From contig CBDVAP010000088.1 of the NCBI GenBank assembly GCA_965372015.1, forward strand, positions 1 to 12,189: a stretch of DNA of 12,189 nucleotides. Reading direction: 5' to 3'. Made by a program: the position numbers and the translations under genes. Positions within the stretch are counted from its first letter, which is position 1. Each line of letters starts with the position of its first letter. This DNA comes from JACZSB01 sp965372015. GTDB taxonomy: Bacteria > Fidelibacterota > Marinisomatia > SCGC-AAA003-L08 > TS1B11. Under the pieces are notes generated by a model. It saw only the letters and a list, made by a program, of their open reading frames with translations. It made no database searches and was not told where the DNA came from. Below, piece by piece: positions 1 through 7,085 of the stretch.

Positions 1-72
1 ACCGGGGATTGAAGGACACTCGGCAATGAACATCCCGTCCTCGTCCTGAACTAAGCTGATCGTGAACCTCAT
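1..72 (-). CDS. HicB-family antitoxin, N-terminal 24 codons (partial)
   Basis: The minus strand reads ATG at 72-70 and stays open to the window edge, so only the first 24 residues are visible. They include DEDGMFIAECPSIPG. A short beta strand, an acidic D-E-D-G turn and then the Y/F-I/V-A-E-C-P-x-I/L-P-G stretch are the hallmark of HicB/UPF0150-type partial RNase-H-fold antitoxins. An AAAGGA Shine-Dalgarno (82-87) lies 9 bases before the ATG and supports this start. HicB proteins bind and neutralise HicA mRNA-interferase toxins, and some also repress their own operon. No HicA can be seen upstream, where a tRNA gene lies, so any partner would lie to the left of the window, or the gene could be a solitary HicB-like protein. 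The family call is fairly secure from the motif. The toxin-antitoxin role is inferred. Confidence 0.72.
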   Translation of the reverse strand, partial: MRFTISLVQDEDGMFIAECPSIPG

Positions 73-90
73 AATTCTTTGTCCTTTAAG

Positions 91-117
91 AAAATAGCCC
101 GGCGGCTATCCCCGGGC
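91..117 (-). terminator. Probable intrinsic terminator after tRNA-Pro(CGG)
   Basis: On the minus strand GCCCGG (117-112) pairs with CCGGGC (102-97) around a 9-base loop, followed by the T-rich run TATTTT (96-91). A competing hairpin (94-99 with 104-109) uses part of the same bases. It lies about 65 bases after the tRNA and just before the HicB-like gene, so it should end the tRNA transcript. Because the T-run is short and interrupted, termination may be partial and allow read-through into the HicB gene. Confidence 0.5.
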
Positions 118-146
118 CTTGTTTAGATCTCCATGAAAAGGCTATT

Positions 147-176
147 TACTGCCAACTGCCACTGCCTACTGCCACT
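147..176. repeat. Short tandem repeat, ACTGCC / GGCAGT units
   Basis: On the + strand the units TACTGCC, AACTGCC, ACTGCC and TACTGCC follow one another (147-173) and a partial ACT ends the array. On the minus strand these are GGCAGT units separated by 0-1 bases. The array starts about seven bases beyond the encoded CCA of tRNA-Pro(CGG), in its 3' trailer. Its function is unknown. It may be a small minisatellite produced by replication slippage. Confidence 0.8.
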
Positions 177-182
177 CTCTTT

Positions 183-259
<77 letters not shown>

Positions 260-272
260 AAAACTTGTGCGA

Positions 273-301
273 AAATTACGTGCGTCCCCTCCCGGTCACA
301 A
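273..301 (-). promoter_or_regulatory. Candidate sigma70-type promoter of tRNA-Pro(CGG)
   Basis: The minus strand has TTGTGA (301-296), a 17-base spacer and TAATTT (278-273). The -10 box ends 13 bases before the tRNA 5' end, so transcription would begin a few bases ahead of the mature tRNA. The second tRNA-Pro gene in this window has nearly the same arrangement, which strengthens the call. No start-site data are available. Confidence 0.45.
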
Positions 302-327
302 GCCCCGTCTAATAGCCGGGCAGGCGT

Positions 328-1026
328 CTACCAGGGTATCTCTTCCCCGTCCCAGGCAAAAAACCGGCCTGAATCGGCGGCCTGGAGGCCATCGACCACC
401 TTGAGCAGACCCACCACCGACTCCTCGACCGACAGACTGGCCCCGCTCCCACCCATGTCGGTGCGCACCCAGCCGGGATGCAGCACCACGGCAATTATAC
501 CCTGTCCAGCCAGATCCAGGGCCAGGGAGGCATTGAGCATATTTAGGGCCGCCTTGCTGGCCCGGTAGCCGTAGTAACCGCCGCTACTGTTATCGGCAAT
601 CGAGCCCATTCGCGAGGTTACGTTGGCGATTACCGGTCGCTCGCCCCGGCGCAATAGCGGCAGGCAAGCCTGGGCGATCATCAACGGGGCCACCGCATTT
701 GTGGCATAGGTGTCCAGCAGCTCCGAGGCTTCCACCCGGCCCAAGGGGGATTCATCGCCCGCAACACCGGCGTTGTTGAACAGGATGTCTAAATGGTCGC
801 TGAGGCCCTGCACCGTGGCCACTGCGCTGGTTATAGCGAGCCCACTGGTTACGTCCAGCGGCAGGACCAGCAGCCGGTCACTGTGCCGCTCCTGGAGGTG
901 GTTGAGCTGGGCGGCGTTTTCCGGGCTGCGGCAGGCGGCGAAGACCCGGTCGCCCCGCTCAAGCGACCGGCGGGTCAACTCCAGGCCGATCCCTCGGTTA
1001 GCGCCGGTGATGAATAAATTTCTCAT
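328..1026 (-). CDS. Short-chain dehydrogenase/reductase, C-factor-like
   Basis: This 232-residue classical SDR is predicted to be a soluble NAD(P)-dependent oxidoreductase with a Rossmann fold. Visible motifs are the cofactor-binding T7-G-x3-G12-I-G14, LDV (57-59) for the adenine pocket, NNAG (84-87), and a serine in VTSRMGS (138 or 142). The catalytic pair Y154-x3-K158 lies in YRASKAALNM, followed by HPGWVRTDMGG (183-193). The pattern GSIADN-SGGYYGYRASKAALNM is typical of the SDR subgroup related to the Myxococcus C-signal protein CsgA. Many members of that subgroup are general carbonyl reductases, so the substrate cannot be named. It starts 40 bp after the stop of the DedA/YqaA-type gene on the same strand, and the two are probably cotranscribed. 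The Shine-Dalgarno sequence before the ATG is weak. The family is clear but the biological role is unknown. Confidence 0.9.
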   Translation of the reverse strand: MRNLFITGANRGIGLELTRRSLERGDRVFAACRSPENAAQLNHLQERHSDRLLVLPLDVTSGLAITSAVATVQGLSDHLDILFNNAGVAGDESPLGRVEASELLDTYATNAVAPLMIAQACLPLLRRGERPVIANVTSRMGSIADNSSGGYYGYRASKAALNMLNASLALDLAGQGIIAVVLHPGWVRTDMGGSGASLSVEESVVGLLKVVDGLQAADSGRFFAWDGEEIPW

Positions 1027-1066
1027 AGTGACATTCTCATTTCCCGTCCCGGCTTCCCGGAATGCA

Positions 1067-1660
1067 TCAGATTAACCATTTAATGACCATAAAACCACCC
1101 ACTAGTAACACGGTAAATATAATCGCCATCAGGTTGAAGCGTTGTTCAATGAATCGCTTGATCGGTGGCCCGAAGAAGTATATCATGGTGCTCACGGCGA
1201 AAAAGCGCACACCGCGGCCCAGGATGGAAGCCAGGGTGAATTCGCCCAGATGGAAATGGAACAATCCGGAAGCGATGGTGAAAACCTTGTAAGGGATCGG
1301 TGTCAGGGCAGCGATGAACACGCCCCAGAAGCCGTAGGCGTCATACTGTGTCTTGATCCAGGACATGGTTTCGTGGCCGTCGTAGAAGTCCACCAGGGGC
1401 CGGCCCACCGCTTCCCAACTGAAATAGCCGATGCCGTAGCCCAGGTAAGCGCCGGTCACCGAGCCCGCCAAGCACACTAGGGCAAACCAGAAGGCCCGCC
1501 CGGGCAGCGACACTGCCAGGGCTATCAGCAGCAGATCCGGCGGTATGGGGAAAAAGGACGACTCGGCAAATGCCAGGGCGAAAAGCGCCGGCACACCGTA
1601 GGGTGTTTCGGCCCAATGCAGGACCCAGTCATACAACCGGCGCAGCGGACCGGCAGCCAT
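1067..1660 (-). CDS. YqaA/DedA-type membrane protein (VTT/SNARE-associated family)
   Basis: This 197-residue integral membrane protein belongs to the DedA/VTT superfamily, closest in pattern to the YqaA branch. Hydrophobic segments lie at about 22-50, 57-80, 108-132, 140-164 and 175-196. The family signatures are FAESSFFPIPPD (31-42), where an acidic residue precedes re-entrant prolines, TPIPYKVFTIASG (120-132), and GRGVRF (148-153). DedA-superfamily members are thought to move lipids, such as undecaprenyl phosphate or phosphatidylethanolamine, across the inner membrane using ion gradients. The YqaA branch is poorly characterised, so its substrate is unknown. The ATG is preceded by AAGGT about 10 bases upstream. 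The SDR gene follows 40 bp downstream. The lipoprotein gene is divergent from it, and their promoters must share the roughly 180 bp between them. I saw no convincing promoter there. Confidence 0.88.
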   Translation of the reverse strand: MAAGPLRRLYDWVLHWAETPYGVPALFALAFAESSFFPIPPDLLLIALAVSLPGRAFWFALVCLAGSVTGAYLGYGIGYFSWEAVGRPLVDFYDGHETMSWIKTQYDAYGFWGVFIAALTPIPYKVFTIASGLFHFHLGEFTLASILGRGVRFFAVSTMIYFFGPPIKRFIEQRFNLMAIIFTVLLVGGFMVIKWLI

Positions 1661-1841
1661 TATGGTATTACCTTAATCATTGTCCCGAATTTAGCCGCGT
1701 CAGGACGAAAGCGCCACCACAGCGCACCACAGTTACGATGGATCGTACAATAAATACCCCTATGCAGTTGGTCGGATTTAAATTATCGGGACCGGAAACA
1801 CCGCCCTAAACCGCACAACAATGTATCTACGGAACTGTGCC

Positions 1842-2414
1842 ATGAAAAAATTAGTAAACGGAATGCTGCTGGCAACGATGGCAATTACGCTTGTCCTGGC
1901 AGGTTGCGAGGATGAAAAGGAATTAATACCGCCCATTACGGTTACTTTGTCCGCCGGCGCCACCAGTACCGATTTAAAGACCTTTGTGTTCACCGCGTTT
2001 AGTTTTTTTGGCGTCGACATGTTGATTATAATGGGGGCCAACGCCTCGGATACTATGGCCATTGCTACCCTCAGCTTCGGGCAGTTGGCTACTGATTCCC
2101 CCATTTCCCTGAGCGACACACTATTATTAGGCATCGTCGGGACACTCGGTGGAGGACAAATCACAGCGGTGAACGGCACGGGAGCCACCGGCACGCTGAC
2201 ATTTACCCGCCTGGACACCGCCGGCATCGTTTCCGGTGAATTTTCCGATAATGCGACCTTGCCCGGAATCGACGCAGATGAATCAGTGGTAACCGTCAGT
2301 ATCACCGGGGGATTTGCCGCCGTCGGTGGCAGCGTTGATCTCATGGATATGCTTTCCAAGAAGCTCATCTTGTTACCGGACAAAGGTGAGGGGTTGGCCC
2401 TACCCATTAATTAG
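1842..2414 (+). CDS. Lipoprotein of unknown function
   Basis: Starting at the second in-frame ATG (1842) gives 190 residues. MKKLVNG plus a hydrophobic core and the lipobox L-A-G-C (Cys22) form a clear signal peptidase II site. GGA 8 bases upstream supports this start, while the ATG at 1821 has no Shine-Dalgarno sequence. The mature protein begins CEDEKE. There is no Asp at +2, so an outer-membrane location is likely, and the acidic run after the Cys resembles surface-export signals known in Bacteroidetes. The rest is Thr/Ser/Gly-rich and beta-strand-like, with TGTLTFTRLDT...VSGEFS...VSITGGFAAV. This is similar in style to small Bacteroidota lipoprotein domains of the DUF6252 type, but that resemblance is from memory and uncertain. 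It is the only gene on the + strand. Its last 15 bp overlap the 3' end of the opposing ligase gene. No function is assigned. Confidence 0.82.
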   Translation: MKKLVNGMLLATMAITLVLAGCEDEKELIPPITVTLSAGATSTDLKTFVFTAFSFFGVDMLIIMGANASDTMAIATLSFGQLATDSPISLSDTLLLGIVGTLGGGQITAVNGTGATGTLTFTRLDTAGIVSGEFSDNATLPGIDADESVVTVSITGGFAAVGGSVDLMDMLSKKLILLPDKGEGLALPIN

Positions 2415-3557
2415 GCCGCCTTTTCCCGGCATTGGCATATTCCCAGCCAGATCCTCCACGGCTGCCTGGATCAGCGCCTTGAAATCGCCACTCTTGGCAT
2501 AGCGGGCCAGTTGGAGCTGGTAGGGCGGCTGCCCCTTGGCAACCCTTTCTATCGCCGCCAAGTCCTCAGCGCAGCCCAGACGTTGGGCATAGGGCTCAAG
2601 CCTCTCCAACACTTCCAGCACTGACGAACGTAGCGCCTGCCGGCGGCCTTCATCGTCCACGATAATGTCGGCCTCCATCCCGTAACGGGTGGCCCGCCAC
2701 TTGTTTTCCCGCACGATCCACTCGCTGAGCAGCTCCAACTGCTGACCGTCATCATACAGATCCGACAAAGCCACCACCAGGCATTGGGTCAAGGCGGCCA
2801 GGGAAACCATGGCGTCGATGGTAGGCACGGCGTCGAAGGCCCGTACTTCGATGGTGCCGAAGCCCGGATGAGGCCGGATGTCCCACCATACTTCGCGGAT
2901 CGACTCGATGGCTTGGGCCCGTTGCAGGGTGCGCATGAAGCGTTGGAATTCGCTGTAGTTGGTCAGACGCGGAGGCAATCCGGCGTTGGGCATCCCCTCG
3001 AAAACCTTGGTGCGGGTGGAGGCCAGGCCGGTGTCAGCGCCGTCCCAGAAGGGGGAATTGGCCGACAGCCCGATAAAGTGCGGTATGTAGCGTAACAGAC
3101 CACTGACAATAGCTACCGCCTTCTCCCCGCTCTCCACCCCGATATGGACATGCAGGCCGCAAATCAACAGACGTCGCACTGGGAACTGCATGCGGTGCAG
3201 GAAGTCCTGGTAACGCTGGCTGCGGCTGACGTGTGAATCGGTCCAGCGGGCGAAAGGGTGGGTAGCCATGGAGATCAAGGCCATCCCCTGCTCGGCAGCC
3301 ACCTTGGTAACAGCTTGCAACCGGTCCTGCAGGTCAAGCCGCACCTGGCCGGTGTCAGCGCAAATACCAGTGTTGATCTCAATGATCGATTCGAGCAGTT
3401 CACCCTTGACGGTGGGATCGCTGGGAAATTCCTTGAGAATAAAGGGAGCCCCATTGGTAAGGTCCCACCCGGCGGTGTCTACCAGCCACAATTCACTCTC
3501 CACCCCGATGGAGGGCCCCTCAGAGGAGTGAAAGTAGGTGGCTCCAGGATGGCTCAC
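2400..3557 (-). CDS. GCS2/YbdK-family carboxylate-amine ligase (glutamate-cysteine ligase-like)
   Basis: This 385-residue, probably cytosolic protein is an ATP-dependent ligase of the glutamate-cysteine ligase type 2 family, which joins the gamma-carboxylate of glutamate to an amine. Motifs are SIGVESELWLVD (16-27, the nucleotide/Mg region, usually GVEEE or GVExE), ATHPFARW (98-105), CGLHVHIGV (133-141), GLSANSPFWDGADTGLAS (163-180), WWDIRPHPGFGTIEVR (224-239) and RENKWRATRYG (283-293). The start is GTG at 3557. Its GTGA overlaps the purL stop TGA by 4 bp, indicating translational coupling. The nearest Shine-Dalgarno-like AAAGG is too far away to be strong, which fits coupling. The true substrate is uncertain: E. 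coli YbdK has weak Glu-Cys ligase activity and other relatives make ergothioneine or mycofactocin-type products. The family assignment is firm. Confidence 0.92.
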   Translation of the reverse strand: MSHPGATYFHSSEGPSIGVESELWLVDTAGWDLTNGAPFILKEFPSDPTVKGELLESIIEINTGICADTGQVRLDLQDRLQAVTKVAAEQGMALISMATHPFARWTDSHVSRSQRYQDFLHRMQFPVRRLLICGLHVHIGVESGEKAVAIVSGLLRYIPHFIGLSANSPFWDGADTGLASTRTKVFEGMPNAGLPPRLTNYSEFQRFMRTLQRAQAIESIREVWWDIRPHPGFGTIEVRAFDAVPTIDAMVSLAALTQCLVVALSDLYDDGQQLELLSEWIVRENKWRATRYGMEADIIVDDEGRRQALRSSVLEVLERLEPYAQRLGCAEDLAAIERVAKGQPPYQLQLARYAKSGDFKALIQAAVEDLAGNMPMPGKGGLING

Positions 3558-5806
3558 GACGGCACTTGGCCTTTCATGATGGCGGCAAAGGAGTCCCGGT
3601 GGGCCCGGCGCAAATCTTCTATCGGCAGGTCAATTAAGTCATTGATTTGCAGCCGCCCCATGTCAGTGACCCGGCCGATGGTGATACTGGGCACCTGCTC
3701 TTCCATGGCGATGCGTTGCAACGGGAGGAGATCGTCTTCGATAACCGTCACCACAATCACGCTTTGACTCTCGCCGAACAGTAGCTCGTCATTTCGCAAC
3801 CGCCGGCTAAGGTGTATTTCAGTCCCTAGCCCCGGCTGGGAATCGAGCAGGGACTCGGCCAGGCAGACGGCCAGACCGCCATCCGAAACGTCGTGGGCCG
3901 AACGGATAATTCCTTTGTGAATCCCCTCCAGGCACACACTTTGGACATGCATCTCGGTGTCCAGGGTCAACGGCGGCGGTGAACCTTTCACCAAGCCGTG
4001 TATCCGTTCCAGGTACTCACTCCCGCCCAGTTCGCCATTCAAGGAACCCAGCACAACTATAAAATCCCCCACCTGGCGGAAAGCTGGTTTGGTTATGTGT
4101 TCCAGGTCCTCGATCAACCCCAGCATGCCCACCACCGGCGTGGGATAGACGGCCCCCTCAGGGCTTTCATTGTAAAAACTCACATTACCCCCTGTGACCG
4201 GGGTGTTCAACGACCGGCAAGCCTCACCAATACCAGTCACCGCTTCCTGGAACTGGAAGTATATTTCAGGATCGTTGGGGTTGCCAAAGTTCAGGCAGTT
4301 GGTGATAGCCACGGGTAAGGCGCCGGTGCAAACCACGTTGCGGGCCGCTTCTGCCACGGCTATCCGGCCACCGAGGCGCGGGGCTAACCAGGTGTAACGT
4401 CCATTGCCGTCAGTCGCCAGGGCCAGGGCCTGGTTGGTGCCCTTGACCCTGATGACGGCCGCATCGGCTCCGGGCCCCACGACGGTATTGGAGCGTACCG
4501 TGTTGTCGTACTGCTCGTAAACAAAGCCTTTGTGGGCAATATTGGGGCTGGAAAGTAATTTCAGTAGGCAGTGATTATAATTCTCTGGTTCCGGCAGTGT
4601 ATTTATATCCAGGTCAGCTACAGCATCAAGGTAGGCCGGGCGCCGGGCGGGCAGACTGTATTGCGGCGCGCCGCCCCCCAACACCAACTCCTGGCAGGGT
4701 ACTTCCACCACCTTTTCGCCGGCGCTGAAAACCTCCAGTTTACCGCTGCCGGTCACTTCACCTATCCGGGTGCAGCCCAGCTCCCAGCGCTCAGCGATTT
4801 CCAACAGCTCCCGTTCGAATCCGGCCTTGATAACTACCAGCATCCGCTCCTGCGATTCCGACAGCAGGATCTCATAGGGAGTCATCCCCGGTTCCCGCAG
4901 TGGCACCTGATCTAAATCCAACCACAGGCCGGATTTCCCTTTGGCTGCCATTTCCGAGCTGCTGCAAGTGATACCGGCGGCGCCCATATCCTGCATGCCT
5001 ACCAGAAATGGCCGCCGGGCCAACTCCAGAGTGGCTTCCAAAAGCAACTTCTCGGTAAAGGGGTCCCCCACCTGCACATTACTTTTGCGGGATTCCGATT
5101 CTTCGGAAAGCTCTTCGCTGGCAAATGTGGCGCCATGGATGCCGTCCCGGCCGGTCTTACTGCCGATAATGAAGACCGGGTTTCCTTTGCCCCGCGCCAC
5201 CGCACTCACCACCCGATCATGCTGCACCACCCCCACCGCCATGGCGTTTATCAGCGGATTTCCCTTGTAGGCGTTGGAAATCACCACCTCCCCGCCGACT
5301 GTGGGTATCCCCAGGCAGTTGCCATAGTCGCCAATGCCCCGCACCACCTGTTCGAGCAGGTAGCGGTTGTGGGGATCGCCTAAGTCACCGAAGCGCAGCG
5401 AGTTAAGCGCTGCGATGGGCCGGGCGCCCATAGTGAAAATATCACGCATGATCCCCCCCACACCGGTGGCCGCCCCCTGGTATGGTTCCACGGCCGAGGG
5501 ATGGTTATGGCTCTCGATTTTGAAGGCAATCGCTCGGCGGCCGCCTATGTCCACCAGCCCGGCGTTCTCCTCACCGGCCTCCACCAGCAGCCGATCACCG
5601 GAGCGCGGCAGTGTCTTCAGAACCTTGATGGAACTCTTATACGAACAATGCTCACTCCACATGACCGAGAATATACCCAGCTCGGTGAAGGTGGGATTCC
5701 GACCCAAAATTTTTTGAATGCGGGCGTACTCGTCTTCCGACAATCCGTGCTGCAGCGCCAGTTGTCTGTCCACCACCGGTTCTGTCACTGCCCGGGTCTT
5801 AGGCAC
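3554..5806 (-). CDS. purL: Phosphoribosylformylglycinamidine synthase subunit PurL (small form)
   Basis: PurL uses ATP and ammonia to convert FGAR to FGAM in the fourth step of de novo purine synthesis. At 750 residues it is the short type, which needs separate PurS and PurQ (glutaminase) subunits; neither is in this window. Motifs are WSEHCSYKSS (50-59, with the catalytic His53), KIESHNHPSAVEP (96-108) with GAATGVGGIMRDI (111-123), QDMGAAGITCSSSEMA (272-287), LSESQERM (315-322), and in the second half NCLNFGNP, PVTGGNVSFYNES and SAHDVSDGGLAV. The start is GTG, with a strong AAGGAGA (5819-5813) 6 bases upstream. It lies 141 bp after the flavin-reductase-like gene on the same strand and is coupled to the downstream ligase gene. 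I found no recognisable purine riboswitch upstream. Confidence 0.98.
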   Translation of the reverse strand: MPKTRAVTEPVVDRQLALQHGLSEDEYARIQKILGRNPTFTELGIFSVMWSEHCSYKSSIKVLKTLPRSGDRLLVEAGEENAGLVDIGGRRAIAFKIESHNHPSAVEPYQGAATGVGGIMRDIFTMGARPIAALNSLRFGDLGDPHNRYLLEQVVRGIGDYGNCLGIPTVGGEVVISNAYKGNPLINAMAVGVVQHDRVVSAVARGKGNPVFIIGSKTGRDGIHGATFASEELSEESESRKSNVQVGDPFTEKLLLEATLELARRPFLVGMQDMGAAGITCSSSEMAAKGKSGLWLDLDQVPLREPGMTPYEILLSESQERMLVVIKAGFERELLEIAERWELGCTRIGEVTGSGKLEVFSAGEKVVEVPCQELVLGGGAPQYSLPARRPAYLDAVADLDINTLPEPENYNHCLLKLLSSPNIAHKGFVYEQYDNTVRSNTVVGPGADAAVIRVKGTNQALALATDGNGRYTWLAPRLGGRIAVAEAARNVVCTGALPVAITNCLNFGNPNDPEIYFQFQEAVTGIGEACRSLNTPVTGGNVSFYNESPEGAVYPTPVVGMLGLIEDLEHITKPAFRQVGDFIVVLGSLNGELGGSEYLERIHGLVKGSPPPLTLDTEMHVQSVCLEGIHKGIIRSAHDVSDGGLAVCLAESLLDSQPGLGTEIHLSRRLRNDELLFGESQSVIVVTVIEDDLLPLQRIAMEEQVPSITIGRVTDMGRLQINDLIDLPIEDLRRAHRDSFAAIMKGQVPS

Positions 5807-5947
5807 CGTTATTCTCCTTGCTTGATTGACTGGGATAAGGTTCAGGCGGCATGGTGATCGGAAACGTAGAGCTGTAGGTGTCGCCGGTCCACCGCTAATA
5901 CGACAATTTAAACAAAATACGAGGGCCGTTTGCAGAGCAACTGCCGG

Positions 5948-6433
5948 TCAGCGCCCATATTTCCAGGGTGTATCCCTAAGAGCCAACGGTTGGAAATCGA
6001 CGGTTTCGAGGCCAACGTTTACCACCTCGCCCATTACAGAAGTATGGTCCCCGCGTTCAATCGATTCCTTAACCTCCAGTTCCAGCCAAGCCGGAGCATC
6101 ATCCAGAATAGGAGCTCCGGTCACTAGGCCGCGGGTAAAGGCATAGCCGCTGAGGCGACCATCTTCAAAAATCACCGTTTTAAAGAAGGTAGCCGCCAGG
6201 TCCCGCTGCCGGGTCTCAAGGAGGTGCACCGCGAAAGCCCCGGCCTCCAATATCGCCATCAGCATTCGGCTGCCACCTCGCAAGGCCGCCATCAACAGCG
6301 GCGGTTCCATTGAGACCCGGGAAAGCCAAGTTACCGTGGCGGCCACAGCCGGACAGCCGGCGGGCATGGCAGTCAGCACATACAGGCCGTAGGTTAACCT
6401 GCCGAGCACCTGCTTGCGAGTGGCTGGATCCAT
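5948..6433 (-). CDS. Flavin reductase-like FMN-binding protein
   Basis: This 161-residue protein matches the flavin reductase-like split-barrel family (NADH:FMN oxidoreductase RutF/DIM6/NTAB type). The pattern includes LGRLTYGLYVLTA (10-22), TVTWLSRVSMEPPLLMAAL (33-51) for FMN phosphate binding, FAVHLLE (67-73), the GDHTSVMGEV segment (128-137) and a C-terminal LRDTPWKYGR (152-161). Such proteins bind FMN, often as dimers, and reduce free flavin for monooxygenases or pass electrons to a partner. No partner gene is visible here. The ATG is preceded by AGGTGGGG (6443-6436) only 2 bases upstream, tight but usable. It begins about 55 bp after the tRNA-Pro(GGG) terminator, so it likely has its own promoter. 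An imperfect hairpin with a T-rich tail follows its stop (5947-5911) and might attenuate transcription into purL. Confidence 0.85.
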   Translation of the reverse strand: MDPATRKQVLGRLTYGLYVLTAMPAGCPAVAATVTWLSRVSMEPPLLMAALRGGSRMLMAILEAGAFAVHLLETRQRDLAATFFKTVIFEDGRLSGYAFTRGLVTGAPILDDAPAWLELEVKESIERGDHTSVMGEVVNVGLETVDFQPLALRDTPWKYGR

Positions 6434-6488
6434 TTCCCCACCTATGCCTTTTTAGGTCTCATTAATCCCACAGCCGGTCCATGCTACT

Positions 6489-6512
6489 AAAAAAGGGGCC
6501 TGCGCCCCTTTT
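6489..6512 (-). terminator. Intrinsic terminator after tRNA-Pro(GGG)
   Basis: On the minus strand AAAAGGGGC (6512-6504) and GCCCCTTTT (6499-6491) form a perfect 9-bp stem with a 4-base loop, continuing into six T residues (6494-6489). It begins 3 bases after the tRNA discriminator base, so it should end the tRNA transcript precisely and leave a hairpin for 3' processing. The symmetric A/T ends mean it may also stop + strand transcription weakly. Confidence 0.88.
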
Positions 6513-6515
6513 CCG

Positions 6516-6589
<74 letters not shown>

Positions 6590-6599
6590 TATGGGTTAA

Positions 6600-6628
6600 A
6601 ATTTACTTCCGGACCACCGATGCCACAA
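6600..6628 (-). promoter_or_regulatory. Candidate sigma70-type promoter of tRNA-Pro(GGG)
   Basis: The minus strand has TTGTGG (6628-6623), a 17-base spacer and TAAATT (6605-6600), ending 10 bases before the tRNA. The boxes and spacing nearly repeat those of the other tRNA-Pro gene (TTGTGA-17-TAATTT). A second copy of TTGTGG lies 9 bases further upstream. The tRNA could also be reached by read-through from merR, since no terminator is visible between them. Confidence 0.45.
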
Positions 6629-6643
6629 CTGCCACAATTAAAA

Positions 6644-7036
6644 TCACTTTTTCTCTTTCCTGATCAGACCGATCAGATCCAACAGAGCCTGCTGCACCTC
6701 CACAAGTGCCTGGCGGGCCATGTCCTTTTCCCGGACAAGGTCCGCCGATTTGATGCTTCCCGAAGCAGGTGCGGCCGAAGGTGGTCCACCGCTCTGATTA
6801 TTCTTGAAATACTGGCGCGCGCCTTCAATGGTGAAACGCTCCTGGTATAACAGGCGCTTGATCTCAAGGATCCTATTGACATCTTTCTCCGTATATACCC
6901 GGTTGCCGGCCCGGTTCTTCGCCGGTGACAGGTTGGGGAACTCACTCTCCCAATATCGCAGGACATAGGGTTTGAGCTGGGCGATCTCGCTTACTTCCCC
7001 GATCGAGTAGTATAATTTCTTGACTTCTGATTCCAA
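6644..7036 (-). CDS. MerR-family transcriptional regulator
   Basis: This 130-residue DNA-binding protein has an N-terminal MerR winged helix-turn-helix. YYSIGEVSEIAQLKPYVLRY (9-28) is the HTH, WESEFPNLSPAKNRAGNRVY (29-48) is the wing region, and KDVNRILEIKRLLYQERFTIEGARQYF (51-77) holds the following helices. A Gly/Pro/Ser/Ala-rich linker (81-97) and a helical coil (98-128) that probably dimerises follow. It contains no cysteine, so it is not a thiol-based metal sensor of the classical MerR type, and it has no large ligand domain. The start is TTG with only a weak AGG upstream. An in-frame stop at 7073-7075 limits alternatives, and no ATG or GTG occurs between it and the TTG. Regulators of this short type are widespread in Bacteroidota and deltaproteobacteria, often beside housekeeping genes. 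The target is unknown. Palindromes in its promoter suggest self-regulation. Confidence 0.9.
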   Translation of the reverse strand: MESEVKKLYYSIGEVSEIAQLKPYVLRYWESEFPNLSPAKNRAGNRVYTEKDVNRILEIKRLLYQERFTIEGARQYFKNNQSGGPPSAAPASGSIKSADLVREKDMARQALVEVQQALLDLIGLIRKEKK

Positions 7037-7060
7037 TAGCGTGCCTGGGGGCAGATGATT

Positions 7061-7085
7061 TAAAGTACTACTTTAGTGTAAGTAG
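7061..7085. promoter_or_regulatory. Candidate operator: palindrome and extra half-site upstream of merR
   Basis: TAAAGTACTACTTTA (7061-7075) is a 15-base palindrome with 7-base arms. A third AAGTAG-like half-site (7080-7085) pairs with CTACTT at 7068-7073 as a second dyad. The cluster overlaps the predicted -10 box and start site of merR, where a MerR-type dimer could bind and control its own gene. The assignment to this regulator is inferred from position only. Confidence 0.4.

Noticed and set aside
1661..1841. Divergent promoters between the YqaA/DedA-type gene and the lipoprotein gene
   Set aside because: TACAAT near 1748 resembles a -10 box but lacks a -35 partner. Nothing strong enough to list was seen on either strand.
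1778..2407. A 209-residue minus-strand reading frame covering the lipoprotein gene
   Set aside because: It is low-complexity, has no recognisable motif and lies fully opposite a gene with a clear signal peptide, lipobox and ribosome binding site.
5799..5852. A 17-codon minus-strand frame (ATG at 5852) ending across the purL start, possible leader peptide
   Set aside because: It has no Shine-Dalgarno sequence and no attenuator-like codon run. The overlap with the purL GTG is probably chance.
5807..5947. Possible purine riboswitch or promoter ahead of purL
   Set aside because: No conserved purine, PRPP or ppGpp riboswitch core could be recognised, and no -35/-10 pair with good spacing was found.
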